Position numbers and translations under genes: made by a program. Source: Roseobacter sp. MED193 (GTDB taxonomy: Bacteria > Pseudomonadota > Alphaproteobacteria > Rhodobacterales > Rhodobacteraceae). Taken from it: a stretch of DNA of 64,000 nucleotides. The stretch's first letter is position 1. The number at the start of each line of letters is the position of its first letter. Location: NCBI RefSeq assembly GCF_000152965.1, contig NZ_CH902583.1:2175098-2239097 (forward strand), read 5' to 3'. The notes below the pieces were generated by a model. It made no database searches. It was not told the origin of the DNA and worked only from the letters and a program-made list of their open reading frames with translations. Positions 1-9,447 of this stretch are shown piece after piece.

Positions 1-101
1 GAATCCCAGTAGCGTCAAGAGGCCAGATCCCACAACAGCGTCAAACCCGCCCAATCGTTGCCAGGGAACCAGACGATCACCGCCCAGCCCCGCAAATAGC
101 C

Positions 102-131
102 AAAAAAAACGGCCCTGGAAATCCAGGGCCG
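102..131 (-). terminator. Rho-independent terminator of dnaA
   Basis: A perfect 9-bp GC-rich stem (CGGCCCTGG/CCAGGGCCG, 4-nt loop) is followed on the minus strand by a run of eight T. It lies about 30 bp past the dnaA stop codon. Confidence 0.9.
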
Positions 132-160
132 TATACAATCAATGCGACAGTGGTGCCGGA

Positions 161-1579
161 TCAGGATTCAAGCGACCGGCGCAGCATTTCCACATCTTCG
201 GCGATTTGCCCATCTGTTGACTTCAACTCTTCAATCCGGCGCACACCATGCATGACGGTTGTATGGTCGCGACCACCAAAACGGCGGCCAATCTCTGGCA
301 GGCTGCGGCTTGTGAGTTTTTTGCACAGATACATTGCGACCTGACGCGGCCGCGCATAGGAGCGCAGACGCTTGGGGCCAATGATATCGGACATCCGGAT
401 ATTATAATACTCCGACACCTTGCGCTGGATTTCCTCTACGGTGATTTTGCGTTCAGAGGCGCGCAACACATCAGCCAGACAATCCTGGGTCAGATCCATA
501 TCGATTTCACGCCCCACCAGCGAGGCAAAGGCAAACAGCCGAGTCAACGCCCCTTCGAGCACGCGCACATTGGTGGAGATGCGGTGCGCCAGGAACTCCA
601 GCACCCCATCAGCGATTTCCAAATCGGGATAGGTCTGTTGCTGCAGCTGCACCTTGGTCTGCAGAATACCCAGACGCAGTTCATAGTCTGTTGGGTGCAG
701 GTCCACCACCAGGCCACATTGCAAGCGCGATTTCACCCGGTCTTCCAGATCCTTGATCTCGCCTGGGGCGCGGTCGGCAGAGATAATGATCTGCTTGTTC
801 TGATCCACTAGTGCGTTGAAGGTATGGAAGAATTCTTCCTGAGTGGAATCCTTTCCAGCGATGAATTGCACGTCATCTACCATCAGCACATCAACCGAGC
901 GGAACAGGTGCTTAAAATCCATCATTTTGCGTTCACGCAGAGCCTGCACAAAGCGATACATGAACTGTTCAGCAGACAGGTAAAGCACGTTCAGGCTCGG
1001 ATTCTGAACAGTGATTTCCCAGGCAATAGCATGCATCAGGTGGGTTTTCCCCAGACCGACGCCACCATAGAGCACCAGAGGGTTGAACGTCACTGGACCG
1101 CCCTCAGCCACGCGACGCGCGGCGGCATGGGCCAGCTCATTGGGCTTACCAACAACAAAGTTGTCAAAGGTGAAGCGGGGGTCCAAAGGAGCCGCTTGCA
1201 GGGTATCCATCGGTGCAGCAGCCGCTGCTTTGTCAGACAAGGACATACCTGTGCTCGCGCCGGTATTTCCCGTCTCTTGCATCTCGGCAAATGGCTCTGC
1301 GGGCTGTTCAACCTGGCGCACCGGGCGGGCAGGCGAATTGGCAGCGACCCGGAAGGCCAGGCGTTGAACTGGCTCGCCAGACAGACTGAACTCATGCAGA
1401 ATCAAATCTGCAAAGTTCTGGCTCACATAGTTGCCCATAAAGTTTGTTGGCACGTGAAATACGGCCACACCGTCGTCAACTGAATTAAACTCAAGTGGTT
1501 CAATCCAGGTCGTAAAATTGTTCTGGCCAACAGTCTTCAAAAGCCGTGTTCTGAGCTGTCCCCATTTTTCTTCCGTCAT
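161..1579 (-). CDS. dnaA: Chromosomal replication initiator protein DnaA
   Basis: DnaA is the ATP-dependent initiator that binds and opens oriC and loads the helicase. The 472-residue protein has an N-terminal helicase-interaction domain, a linker of about 60 variable residues, and an AAA+ domain with Walker A (GGVGLGKTH) and Walker B (LMVDDVQF). The C-terminal DNA-binding domain carries the signature GGRDHTTVMHG. I chose the ATG at 1579 over the one at 1591 because GAGG sits six bases before it, while the upstream ATG has its purine run too close. rpsT lies upstream on the same strand, an order often seen in Rhodobacteraceae. Identification is secure. Confidence 0.98.
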   Translation of the reverse strand: MTEEKWGQLRTRLLKTVGQNNFTTWIEPLEFNSVDDGVAVFHVPTNFMGNYVSQNFADLILHEFSLSGEPVQRLAFRVAANSPARPVRQVEQPAEPFAEMQETGNTGASTGMSLSDKAAAAAPMDTLQAAPLDPRFTFDNFVVGKPNELAHAAARRVAEGGPVTFNPLVLYGGVGLGKTHLMHAIAWEITVQNPSLNVLYLSAEQFMYRFVQALRERKMMDFKHLFRSVDVLMVDDVQFIAGKDSTQEEFFHTFNALVDQNKQIIISADRAPGEIKDLEDRVKSRLQCGLVVDLHPTDYELRLGILQTKVQLQQQTYPDLEIADGVLEFLAHRISTNVRVLEGALTRLFAFASLVGREIDMDLTQDCLADVLRASERKITVEEIQRKVSEYYNIRMSDIIGPKRLRSYARPRQVAMYLCKKLTSRSLPEIGRRFGGRDHTTVMHGVRRIEELKSTDGQIAEDVEMLRRSLES

Positions 1580-2069
1580 GCTGCGCCTCATGCATCCCCA
1601 AAAACAAGCAGCGGCCTGTTTATCTTTCGCCTATCATTTCTTTGCGCCCCTTTCAGAGCCGCTCTTCACACATAGCTTCTGTGTTTGCGGACAGGGTATT
1701 CCTGACCGCACTCCCCTTCGGGGCAACGGATCGTCCAAACAAAAACACCAAAACGCGGTGGCTCTATATTGATACAAAAAAACCGTTTCTGCACACAGAT
1801 GGGAACGAGGCTGCTGACTGGAAAATCCAGTACAGCAAGGCACAGAAGCCGTTAGGCGAATATAGCCTTTCGTAACTTCCTGCAGCGTCAGCAACCTTGA
1901 TGCCCGTCAAGATTACCGTGAGCAGCCTGTCCCCCCAGCGAGTGAATCGCTGTACATGTGGTAGCAATTTGCGAGGGGCAGCGGCAATCAAACTATGATG
2001 TTGACTCACGCTTTGCCCACAAAGAATCTCTCGCAGTTGCAGCAGGCCTTAGTCAGATAAGGACAAAAT
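1580..2069. other. Intergenic region upstream of dnaA
   Basis: About 490 bp without a credible gene lie between the rpsT terminator and dnaA. The region must hold the dnaA promoter on the minus strand. I looked for DnaA boxes (TTATCCACA-type) because dnaA is often beside an origin, and found only weak look-alikes, for example TTGCCCACA near 2015. There is no cluster, so I do not call oriC here. Confidence 0.5.
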
Positions 2070-2102
2070 AAAAAGGCGCCGCAAAAATGCGACGCCTTTA
2101 AA
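2070..2102 (-). terminator. Terminator of rpsT
   Basis: A stem AAAGGCGYCGC/GCGRCGCCTTT around an A/T-rich loop is followed on the minus strand by TTTTATTTT. It sits 40-70 bp beyond the rpsT stop codon. The arms are nearly symmetrical, so it could also stop plus-strand transcripts. Confidence 0.85.
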
Positions 2103-2142
2103 ATTTTCAATTTCCTGCTTGTGCGGAAATTACGTCCGAGAA

Positions 2143-2406
2143 TCAACCCAGCGCTTTGACTCGTGCGGTCAGACGGGACACTTTCCGCGATGCGGTGTTC
2201 TTGTGGTAGACGCCTTTGGTCACACCACGCATCAGCTCAGGCGCGGCGAGGCGCAGAGCAGCGGCTGCATCTTCTTTGTTGCCAGATTCGATGGCTTCTT
2301 CAACTTTACGCAGGAAGGTGCGGATGCGCGAACGGCGGGCTTTGTTTACTGCGAAACGCTTTTCGTTCTGACGGGCGCGTTTTTTTGCTTGGGGGCTATT
2401 TGCCAT
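2143..2406 (-). CDS. rpsT: 30S ribosomal protein S20
   Basis: S20 is a small basic primary-binding protein of the 30S subunit. The 87 residues begin [17 protein letters not shown], the family hallmark, and continue with a lysine/arginine-rich helix ([16 protein letters not shown]) and the conserved segment [16 protein letters not shown]. Length matches the family. It is monocistronic: it has its own terminator, and the 256-bp gap to the upstream hydratase gene should contain its promoter. Confidence 0.98.
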   Translation of the reverse strand: MANSPQAKKRARQNEKRFAVNKARRSRIRTFLRKVEEAIESGNKEDAAAALRLAAPELMRGVTKGVYHKNTASRKVSRLTARVKALG

Positions 2407-2662
2407 GTCTCTGTGACCTTATCTTCGGGTTCGAATGTGTATATCGGCGCAGGCCAGCCAAACCCGGATCGGATCTCGGAGTGATTCTAGCCAAGCGGGC
2501 TGCACGCGCATGTATGGCTGCGGTCTTTAATGCGGCGGACGGCAATATGCAAGCCATTTGCCAAAGACCTGATCTTTCGCCTTGCAACGGCAGCCATACC
2601 GCTGAAAAGCCGCCAGGACCAAACAAACGCAAGGCCCTGGCATTGGGGCAAACCCCAGAAGG

Positions 2663-3439
2663 TTACTTATCGCGGAACTGAGCTTCGCGTTTCTCCAGGA
2701 AGGCCGCCATGCCCTCTTTCTGATCCTCAGTCGCAAACATCGAGTGGAACACCCGGCGTTCAAACAACATGCCTTCGCTTAGCGGCAGCTCGTAGCTGCG
2801 GTTGACCGTTTCCTTGACCGCCATGACGGTCAGCTGGGATTTTTCGGCAATTTTATGCGCCGCGCCCATGGCCTCTTCGATCAGCTTTTTGGCAGGCACG
2901 ACCCGCGACACCAGGCCAGCGCGCTCGGCTTCCTCGGCGCCCATGAAACGACCCGTGAGGTTCATATCCATGGATTTGGACTTACCTACAAATCGTGTCA
3001 GACGCTGTGTACCACCGATACCCGCGACAACGCCCAGATTGATCTCTGGCTGGCCAAACTTTGCGGTTTCCGCCGCGATGACAAAATCGCACAACATCGC
3101 CAATTCACAGCCGCCGCCCAGCGCATAACCGGCCACAGCCGCGATGATGGGCTTGCGGATGGCAATGATGCGATCATTGACCTGCGCAAAGAGGTTGTTG
3201 GTATAGACATCGGTAAAGCTCATCTCCGACATCTCTTTGATGTCAGCGCCGGCAGCAAAGGCCTTTTCCGAACCGGTCAGCACGATGCAGCGCACCTTGT
3301 CGCTAGCGTCGGCTTCTTCCAGGGCCGTGCAAAGCTCACTCACGAGCGCTGCATTGAGCGCGTTCAACGCCTCGGGGCGATGCAGTTTGATAAGGCAAAC
3401 GTGGTCCTGCACATCGACGTTGATCGTCTCATAGGCCAT
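2663..3439 (-). CDS. Enoyl-CoA hydratase (crotonase family)
   Basis: A 258-residue crotonase-fold enzyme, most likely hydrating 2-enoyl-CoA thioesters in fatty-acid or amino-acid degradation. The oxyanion-hole and catalytic regions are visible: FAAGADIKEM (about residues 64-73) and the GGGCELAMLCD segment with a catalytic-type Glu, followed by PEINLGVVAGIGGTQRL. I place the start at the ATG at 3439 (MAYETINV) instead of the in-frame ATG at 3454, because homologues begin close to the first beta strand. It stands alone between rpsT and mutM. The substrate cannot be read from the sequence. Confidence 0.93.
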   Translation of the reverse strand: MAYETINVDVQDHVCLIKLHRPEALNALNAALVSELCTALEEADASDKVRCIVLTGSEKAFAAGADIKEMSEMSFTDVYTNNLFAQVNDRIIAIRKPIIAAVAGYALGGGCELAMLCDFVIAAETAKFGQPEINLGVVAGIGGTQRLTRFVGKSKSMDMNLTGRFMGAEEAERAGLVSRVVPAKKLIEEAMGAAHKIAEKSQLTVMAVKETVNRSYELPLSEGMLFERRVFHSMFATEDQKEGMAAFLEKREAQFRDK

Positions 3440-3502
3440 AATTGATGCTTTCATTGTTCCGTTCAGAACCGAGTCATTACCACGACAAACATCGCATTCA
3501 AG

Positions 3503-4354
3503 CTATCTTTGACACTTGCCACAGTAGAAAGAGGATCGCCCTGACTGGGTGATTCTGGCAATAGTCCCACCACACCCCTGTCGCCGACAGGCCTCTGCCT
3601 CGCGGCCATATACGTCAAAGCTGTGTTGAAAATATCCAAGTTCGCCATTGGCTTGGCGGAAATCTTTTAGCGAAGATCCCCCCGCTTTGATGGCGTCTTC
3701 CAGAACCTGGCGAATGATCGGAACCAGGCTGGCAACGCGACGAGCCGAGAGTTGCCCCGCTTTGCGTGTGGGCAAAATTTGAGCACGAAAAAGCGCCTCA
3801 CAGACATAGATGTTGCCCAGACCAGCTATGATTCCCTGATCCAGAAGTGCCGATTTCACCGGTGTGTTCTTGCCTTTGAAGGCGGCAATCAGGTGGTCCT
3901 CATGAAAGTCATTGCCTAAGGGTTCTGGCCCGAGCACCTTCAGGAGTTTGTGCTCCGCCAGTCCCGCTGTTTCAATCAAATCCATGGCGCCAAAGCGGCG
4001 CGGATCATTGAACGTCACTCGCGCGCCGTTCTCCATGTCAAAAACCACATGGTCATGTTTCTCTGCCTGTGGATGGTCGTGCACAAACTGCCCCAGAGGA
4101 TCGCCCGACACCGTCATCCGCCCCGACATGCCCAGGTGCACCAGCAGGGTCTCGCCCCGATCCAGCTCTGCCAGGATGTATTTCGACCGCCGCCGCAGCG
4201 CCACGACCCGCGCGCCGGTCAGCCGCTCGGCCATGCGCTCTGGAAAAGGCCAGCGCAGATCTGGCCGGTTCACATGAGCCTGTGCAATCACCACCCCCTC
4301 CATTGAGGGCTGCAATCCCCGCATCACGGTCTCAACCTCGGGCAGTTCAGGCAT
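3503..4354 (-). CDS. mutM: Formamidopyrimidine-DNA glycosylase
   Basis: MutM excises 8-oxoguanine and formamidopyrimidines and cleaves the abasic site by beta/delta elimination. The 283-residue protein starts MPELPEVET, which provides the catalytic N-terminal proline and the adjacent glutamate, has the conserved lysine in [11 protein letters not shown], the H2TH region ([17 protein letters not shown]), and a C-terminal zinc finger with four cysteines (CRRQGCGG...FYCGKCQR). The start overlaps the end of the upstream membrane-protein gene by 8 bp, which suggests cotranscription. Confidence 0.97.
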   Translation of the reverse strand: MPELPEVETVMRGLQPSMEGVVIAQAHVNRPDLRWPFPERMAERLTGARVVALRRRSKYILAELDRGETLLVHLGMSGRMTVSGDPLGQFVHDHPQAEKHDHVVFDMENGARVTFNDPRRFGAMDLIETAGLAEHKLLKVLGPEPLGNDFHEDHLIAAFKGKNTPVKSALLDQGIIAGLGNIYVCEALFRAQILPTRKAGQLSARRVASLVPIIRQVLEDAIKAGGSSLKDFRQANGELGYFQHSFDVYGREAEACRRQGCGGTIARITQSGRSSFYCGKCQR

Positions 4355-4964
4355 TGTTCAGCTTGCTCTCTGCAATTTCCAAGATATCGCTATGACCAGC
4401 ACTGTATTTCGAGACGCGCGCAACACCCGAACCAGTGAAGTGTAGTTTGTCCTGATAGGCCTCTTGCTCGATTTTTCTTAGGTCACTCCAAAGGTGAAGT
4501 TTTTGACGTCCCCAGAAATCTGGCCCTTCTATGGCCTCTTCGTTCCAACGTAGTTTAGTGAACAACCAGTAGACCACTTCATAAATCATGATCAGCCCTA
4601 TGGCAGCGACAAACACCGCAAATAGGGCCGTGGCGACCCCAGCCCCCGCTGCAACTATTTCAAAAGAAAACTTAAACATGACCGTTCCCAAAGGCAAAAC
4701 GAAGAACACCAATACTATCCTCGCACCGACATTGATTCGTGCACAATGCCGACCATCCTTCAGAAGTATCCCATGAGTGCGCCCGCTATCCATGGCAGCA
4801 AAAACAAATTTCAAACACGCAATGCTTAGTGGTCCCGCGGCAAGCAATACGACCACCAGGTCAGGAATTTTTGATACCCAACCATTTATCTTCAAATAGA
4901 AAATCGCCACCGCCCATACGGTGGAAAAGGTTAGCACAAGTGCGGGTCTTATCAACGGCTTCAT
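4347..4964 (-). CDS. Hypothetical membrane protein
   Basis: I do not recognise this 205-residue protein. It has four predicted membrane spans (about residues 5-25, 36-58, 83-105 and 110-135) and a soluble C-terminal stretch of about 70 residues ([18 protein letters not shown] onward). Its stop overlaps the mutM start by 8 bp. Upstream lies a second small membrane protein of the same size and layout (5016-5627), and the sequences just before the two start codons are similar, so the pair may have arisen by an old duplication. A PH-like C-terminal domain is possible but unproven. Confidence 0.75.
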   Translation of the reverse strand: MKPLIRPALVLTFSTVWAVAIFYLKINGWVSKIPDLVVVLLAAGPLSIACLKFVFAAMDSGRTHGILLKDGRHCARINVGARIVLVFFVLPLGTVMFKFSFEIVAAGAGVATALFAVFVAAIGLIMIYEVVYWLFTKLRWNEEAIEGPDFWGRQKLHLWSDLRKIEQEAYQDKLHFTGSGVARVSKYSAGHSDILEIAESKLNNA

Positions 4965-5004
4965 CCCCGCTCCCTGCTACACATTCGCCCCATCGCGTTC
5001 CCAG
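4960..5004 (-). repeat. Leader repeat, copy 1
   Basis: The plus-strand text CATCCCCGCTCCCTGCTAC at the start of the 4347-4964 gene continues with ATTCGCCCCATCGCGTTCCC. It recurs, slightly diverged, at the start of the 5016-5627 gene. The repeat covers the start codon, the ribosome binding site and about 35 bp of leader. Confidence 0.65.
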
Positions 5005-5015
5005 TTGCGGGCAAA

Positions 5016-5627
5016 TCAGACATTCACTTTCCTAACCAAGCAATCATCGTAAGCATAGTCATGAGGGTAGAAAGATGCAGCAGCGGCTAAAATCGGCTGT
5101 GTGCCCGTCATGTGAGAATTCAGATCAATCTGTCGCTTGCTGATATCCTCAAGCTTATACGGGCCTTTTCGCAGGCTTGGCCTTAGGCCTTCCGAGGACC
5201 AGAGTTCGCCCGCTTTCATAAAAACGCGATAGGGAAAGCAATGCACCCCCGCGGCACAGCCCAAAACAAAGACACCAAACCCAGGTATTGCGCCTAGGAT
5301 CCGAAAAATGACTGGATCCTCTGCAGGTCCCCCAAACAGGCAATAAAGTGCTATGGCCCCTCCGCCGATCGCGAGGAGGCAACCACACAGCATATGCCCA
5401 ATGGGAAACCTGGATTCGATTGCCCCATCTGGCTGTTCTACTCGACGCTCAGATCCGACCCAGAACAGCCCTGACATCGCTGCGATCAACCCAACAACCA
5501 TCGGCAAAATAGCCGCATACCCCGGAGCACCATCCAGATTAGCTACTCCCCAGAAGCTAAGGCTAAAAAGCACGCTCCCCCAAAGAAAACGTCGCCAAAA
5601 CCTGTCTTTCCAAAAGGCACCTTGCAT
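5016..5627 (-). CDS. Hypothetical membrane protein, possible paralogue of the 4347-4964 gene
   Basis: An unrecognised 203-residue protein with a short basic N-terminus ([13 protein letters not shown]), about four membrane spans (residues 13-30, 36-57, 73-95, 108-128) and a soluble C-terminal tail of about 70 residues that refers to no known motif. Size, topology and leader sequence resemble the next gene downstream, although the proteins themselves are strongly diverged. It is divergent from ubiE across 86 bp. Confidence 0.72.
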   Translation of the reverse strand: MQGAFWKDRFWRRFLWGSVLFSLSFWGVANLDGAPGYAAILPMVVGLIAAMSGLFWVGSERRVEQPDGAIESRFPIGHMLCGCLLAIGGGAIALYCLFGGPAEDPVIFRILGAIPGFGVFVLGCAAGVHCFPYRVFMKAGELWSSEGLRPSLRKGPYKLEDISKRQIDLNSHMTGTQPILAAAASFYPHDYAYDDCLVRKVNV

Positions 5628-5668
5628 CCCCGCCCCCTGCTACCTATTCGCCCAATTGTGTTCCCGGG
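5624..5668 (-). repeat. Leader repeat, copy 2
   Basis: The second copy of the leader reads CATCCCCGCCCCCTGCTAC and then ATTCGCCCAATTGTGTTCCC on the plus strand. It matches copy 1 at roughly four of five positions by eye. It precedes the 5016-5627 gene in the same relative position. Confidence 0.65.
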
Positions 5669-5713
5669 TTTGGTCTCTATAAGAGGGGGCGGTATCGGCA
5701 GAGGCAAGTCCCC

Positions 5714-6466
5714 ATGGCAGACAGATCAGACAGCACCACCCATTTTGGCTTTGAAACCGTCCCCGAGCATGAAAAAGCAGGCCGGGTTCAGGGCGTGTTC
5801 AATTCCGTGGCCTCCAAATATGACATCATGAACGACGTGATGAGCATGGGCATCCACCGGGTTTGGAAAGACGCCATGATGGATTGGCTGGCACCCCGCC
5901 CCGGCCAGCGGCTGCTGGATGTGGCCGGTGGGACCGGTGATATCTCCTTTCGCTTCCTCAAACGCGCCGGCCACGGCCATTCCACCGTGCTGGATCTCAC
6001 CACGCCAATGCTGGAGGAAGGGCGCAAGCGGGCCGAGGCTGAGCAGATGGCCGAGAGCCTGGATTGGGTCACCGGCGACGCCATGGCCCTGCCCTTCAAG
6101 GACAATACGTTCGACGTCTACACCATCTCCTTTGGCATTCGAAACGTCACCCGCCCGCAGGAAGCCCTCAATGAAGCCTACCGCGTGCTGAAACCCGGTG
6201 GTCGCCTGATGGTGCTGGAGTTCTCGCAGCTGCCCAATGACGGCATGCAAAAGCTCTACGACCTCTATAGTTTCAACGTCATACCGCGCATGGGCAAACT
6301 CATTGCCAATGACTACGACAGCTACCAGTATTTGGTGGAATCAATCCGCAACTTCCCTGATCAGGACACCTTCCTAGAGATGGTGAAAACCGCGGGCTTT
6401 GCCAATGCCAAGTACCGCAACCTCTCCATGGGTATCGCAGCGCTGCATTCTGGCTGGAAGATCTAA
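5714..6466 (+). CDS. ubiE: Ubiquinone/menaquinone biosynthesis C-methyltransferase UbiE
   Basis: UbiE methylates the benzoquinol ring during ubiquinone synthesis with S-adenosylmethionine. The 250-residue protein carries motif I ([12 protein letters not shown], about residues 69-80), the family block [17 protein letters not shown], and [34 protein letters not shown] in shorter recognisable parts. It ends LHSGWKI, as UbiE proteins do. ubiB follows after 3 bp, so the two form an operon for quinone synthesis. Confidence 0.97.
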   Translation: MADRSDSTTHFGFETVPEHEKAGRVQGVFNSVASKYDIMNDVMSMGIHRVWKDAMMDWLAPRPGQRLLDVAGGTGDISFRFLKRAGHGHSTVLDLTTPMLEEGRKRAEAEQMAESLDWVTGDAMALPFKDNTFDVYTISFGIRNVTRPQEALNEAYRVLKPGGRLMVLEFSQLPNDGMQKLYDLYSFNVIPRMGKLIANDYDSYQYLVESIRNFPDQDTFLEMVKTAGFANAKYRNLSMGIAALHSGWKI

Positions 6467-6469
6467 ACC

Positions 6470-7996
6470 ATGCGTGGCCCCCATAATATCATCCGCCTGA
6501 TCCGCACTGGTGCCACAATGGTACGTACCGGCGCCATGGATGTGGTATTGGATGCTTTTGACGCGCCCGCCCCCCTGCGGGTGCTGGCCTATACGCTCGG
6601 CTGGCCTTTTCAGTGGCTGGGCTACAAGGGCGATCCTCAAATGCCCCCTGCCACCCGCGCCCTGACGGCGCTGGGGCCCGCCTATATCAAGTTCGGACAG
6701 GTGCTCTCGACTCGCCCCGATGTGGTTGGCGAAGATATGGCACAGCAATTGCGGGTGTTGCAGGATCAGCTGCCGCCCTTCTCCAGGGCTGAGGCCATGG
6801 CTGAGGTGGAGCGCGAGTTGGGCCGTCCGCTGGCAGAGGTCTTCTCGGAGTTCAGCGAACCCATCGCCGCCGCCTCCATCGCCCAGGTGCATAGGGCACG
6901 GCTGACCGAAACCGGCGAAGATGTCGCTGTAAAAGTTCTGCGCCCCGGCATCGAACGCGCCTTCAACAAAGACGTGGACGCCTTCTACTTTGCCGCCAGA
7001 ATCGTCGATATCTTTGCACCTGGTGCGCGCCGCCTGCGCCCCATGCAGGTGATCGAACATTTCGACGGCGTGGTACAGGGCGAATTGGACCTCCGCCTAG
7101 AAAGCTCAGCCGCCTCGGAATTCGCCGCTAACACCAGCGAGGATGAGGGTTTTCAACTGCCCCGTATCCGTTGGGAAGCCTCAGCCCGCCGGGTCATGAC
7201 CCTGGACTGGGCCGACGGCATTGCGCTTGGTGACAACGCGGCCCTGGATGCGGCAGGCCAGGACCGGTCTGCGCTGGGCAAGCGCGTGCTCTCGCTCTTT
7301 CTACGCCATGCACTGCGCGACGGCTATTTTCACGCAGATATGCACCAAGGCAACCTCAAGGTGGCCGCCAATGGCGATATCATCGCCTATGACTTTGGCA
7401 TCATGGGCCATATCGACGAATACACCCGCCGGGTCTACGCCGAGATCCTCTTTGGCTTTATCAAGCGCGATTACAAACGCGTCGCCGAAGTGCATTTTGA
7501 GGCCGGCTATGTGCCCGCAGATCGCGACGTTGATGAATTCGCCAGGGCGATCCGGGCCGTGGGCGAGCCTATCTTTGGCATGGACGCCAGCCATATTTCC
7601 ATGGGCAACCTATTGAACTATCTGTTCGAGGTCACCGAACGCTTCGGCATGGAAACCCGCACCGAGCTAATCCTTCTGCAACGCACCATGGTGGTGGTCG
7701 AAGGCGTCGCCCGCTCGTTGGATCCCCATATCAACATCTGGGAAGTGGCCCAGCCTGTGGTTGAGGACTACATTAAGAAAAGCATTGGCCCCCGCGCCAT
7801 AGCCTCGGATCTGATGAAAACCGCCAAGGTCCTGGCCCGCTTTGGCCCGCGCCTGCCCGCGCTGATGGAACAGGCGCTCATCGCTCAAAGCCAGGAGCCC
7901 GCCTCAGATCACAGCAAAAGATCGTGGAAACGCGCCACCCTGTTCGGCGCGTTGGCCGGAGCCCTGGCAACATTCCTGTTGGTCCAGATCTTCTGA
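6470..7996 (+). CDS. ubiB: Ubiquinone biosynthesis protein UbiB (ABC1/ADCK atypical kinase)
   Basis: UbiB is an atypical kinase-fold ATPase needed for ubiquinone synthesis. Motifs seen in the 508 residues are the KxGQ region (KFGQVLSTRPDVVG), an alanine-rich loop (AAASIAQVHRA), the lysine strand (VAVKVLRPG), the catalytic-loop equivalent (HADMHQGNLKV) and the DFG motif (AYDFGIMG). A hydrophobic C-terminal segment (ATLFGALAGALATFLLVQIF, in part) fits membrane anchoring. It starts 3 bp after ubiE and is followed by a hairpin terminator. Confidence 0.97.
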   Translation: MRGPHNIIRLIRTGATMVRTGAMDVVLDAFDAPAPLRVLAYTLGWPFQWLGYKGDPQMPPATRALTALGPAYIKFGQVLSTRPDVVGEDMAQQLRVLQDQLPPFSRAEAMAEVERELGRPLAEVFSEFSEPIAAASIAQVHRARLTETGEDVAVKVLRPGIERAFNKDVDAFYFAARIVDIFAPGARRLRPMQVIEHFDGVVQGELDLRLESSAASEFAANTSEDEGFQLPRIRWEASARRVMTLDWADGIALGDNAALDAAGQDRSALGKRVLSLFLRHALRDGYFHADMHQGNLKVAANGDIIAYDFGIMGHIDEYTRRVYAEILFGFIKRDYKRVAEVHFEAGYVPADRDVDEFARAIRAVGEPIFGMDASHISMGNLLNYLFEVTERFGMETRTELILLQRTMVVVEGVARSLDPHINIWEVAQPVVEDYIKKSIGPRAIASDLMKTAKVLARFGPRLPALMEQALIAQSQEPASDHSKRSWKRATLFGALAGALATFLLVQIF

Positions 7997-8005
7997 CAGG
8001 CACAA

Positions 8006-8033
8006 AAGGGGGCCGTCGAACACCGGCCCCCCG
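8006..8033 (+). terminator. Hairpin terminator after ubiB
   Basis: GGGGGCCG and CGGCCCCC arms surround a loop of about 8 nt roughly 10 bp after the ubiB stop. A T-run is not obvious, so efficiency is uncertain. Confidence 0.6.
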
Positions 8034-8055
8034 TATCATCTTTCCCTAAATATTC

Positions 8056-8135
8056 TGGGGTGAATGGCCCAGACGGGCCAGAGGGGCAAAGCCCCGCACC
8101 TTCAAACCGGCGGGGCGTAGCCCCTCCGCTCTTTA
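8056..8135. repeat. Cluster of GC-rich palindromes between convergent genes
   Basis: Consecutive hairpin-forming stretches (GGCCCAGACGGGCC, GGGGCAAAGCCCC, GGGGCGTAGCCCC) fill the gap between ubiB and the thiolase gene, which converge. This pattern resembles the short palindromic intergenic repeats common in Rhodobacteraceae and may end transcription from both sides. Confidence 0.55.
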
Positions 8136-8140
8136 AGGCT

Positions 8141-9316
8141 TCAAAGACGTTCAATCGCCAGGGCAATCCCCTGCCCACCACCGATACACATAGTGATAAG
8201 GGCCTTAGAGCCACCGGTCCGCTCCAGCTCATACAGCGCCTTCAGCGTGATGATCGCCCCTGTCGCACCTACTGGATGCCCCAGGGCAATTGCGCCGCCG
8301 TTGGGGTTCACCTTGGCCGGGTCCAGCCCCAGCTCCTTGTTCACCGCCAGCGCCTGCGAGGCAAAGGCCTCGTTGCTTTCAATCACATCAAAATCGCTCG
8401 CCTTCAGCCCGGTCTTGGCCAGCAGGTTCTGCACCGCTGGCACCGGGCCGATGCCCATGACCTCAGGGCGCACACCGGCATGGGCATAGCCCAAAACCCG
8501 CGCCTTGGGCTTCAGACCGGCCTTTTCAGCTGCCTCTGCCCGCGCCATGACCAGGGCCGCCGCGCCATCATTGATGCCAGAGGCATTGCCCGCAGTGACG
8601 CGGCCGTCCTTCTGGAATACTGCCCGCAGCCCCGCCAGGGCCTCCAATGACGTACCCTTGGGGTGCTCATCCACCTCAAAGGCCACCATGTCGCGCTTTA
8701 CCTTCACCTCTACGGGCGTGATCTGGCTTTTGAAATAGCCCGCCTCAATCGCCGCCGCCGCACGGGTTTGGCTGGCGAGGGCAAATTCATCCATCTGTTC
8801 GCGGGTGATCTCGTGCTCATCCGCGACATTCTCTGCCGTCACCCCCATATGGCCGGTGCCAAAGGGGCAGTTCAGCGCGCCCAGCATCATATCGAGCGAT
8901 TTGACATCGCCCATCTTGGCGCCCCAACGCTGCTGCTGCATGATAAAGGGGCTGCGCGACATATTCTCGGCACCGCCGGTCAGCGCGTAATCCGCATCCC
9001 CCAGCATCAGCGACTGAATGCCCGACACCAGCGCCTGGGCACCGGACCCACACAAACGGTTGACGTTCATCGCCGGGGTACCATTGGGCACGCCCGCCTG
9101 CATCGCCGCCACGCGGGACAGATACATGTCACGCGGCTCGGTGTTGATCACATGGCCAAAGACCACATGGCCAATCTGTTCCGGGTCCACGCCCGAACGC
9201 TCCATCGCCGCCTTCGAGGCAACTGTGGCCAGATCAATAGGGGCAGTATTGGCCAGCGCGCCACCAAAGGTACCAATTGCGGTGCGGGCACCGTCCAGAA
9301 TGACGATATCAGTCAT
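8141..9316 (-). CDS. Acetyl-CoA C-acetyltransferase (thiolase)
   Basis: Condenses two acetyl-CoA, or degrades acetoacetyl-CoA, in polyhydroxybutyrate or ketone/fatty-acid metabolism. The protein is 391 residues from the ATG at 9316 (MTDIVILDGART), which places the nucleophilic cysteine at residue 89 (NRLCGSGAQA), the usual position for PhbA/AtoB. The second active-site blocks GHPVGATGA and CIGGGQGIA are intact. It diverges from an XRE-cupin regulator gene across 131 bp, so that regulator may act on it. Whether it is the PHB enzyme or a beta-oxidation enzyme cannot be decided here. Confidence 0.95.
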   Translation of the reverse strand: MTDIVILDGARTAIGTFGGALANTAPIDLATVASKAAMERSGVDPEQIGHVVFGHVINTEPRDMYLSRVAAMQAGVPNGTPAMNVNRLCGSGAQALVSGIQSLMLGDADYALTGGAENMSRSPFIMQQQRWGAKMGDVKSLDMMLGALNCPFGTGHMGVTAENVADEHEITREQMDEFALASQTRAAAAIEAGYFKSQITPVEVKVKRDMVAFEVDEHPKGTSLEALAGLRAVFQKDGRVTAGNASGINDGAAALVMARAEAAEKAGLKPKARVLGYAHAGVRPEVMGIGPVPAVQNLLAKTGLKASDFDVIESNEAFASQALAVNKELGLDPAKVNPNGGAIALGHPVGATGAIITLKALYELERTGGSKALITMCIGGGQGIALAIERL

Positions 9317-9447
9317 GATCTCTCTCCTCACGAGTCAGTTGGCGCATTATGCAGCTGCAGCATCGCCCTGTCTGCCCCTCACTGCCCCCGAACCCGGTGG
9401 ACGTCCCGTCATTGACAAATCCCCTCAGGACCCGCAGGACATCTGTT

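Noticed and set aside
1580..2142. Possible origin of replication beside dnaA
   Set aside because: No cluster of DnaA boxes was found, only isolated imperfect matches. The origin in this group is often elsewhere.
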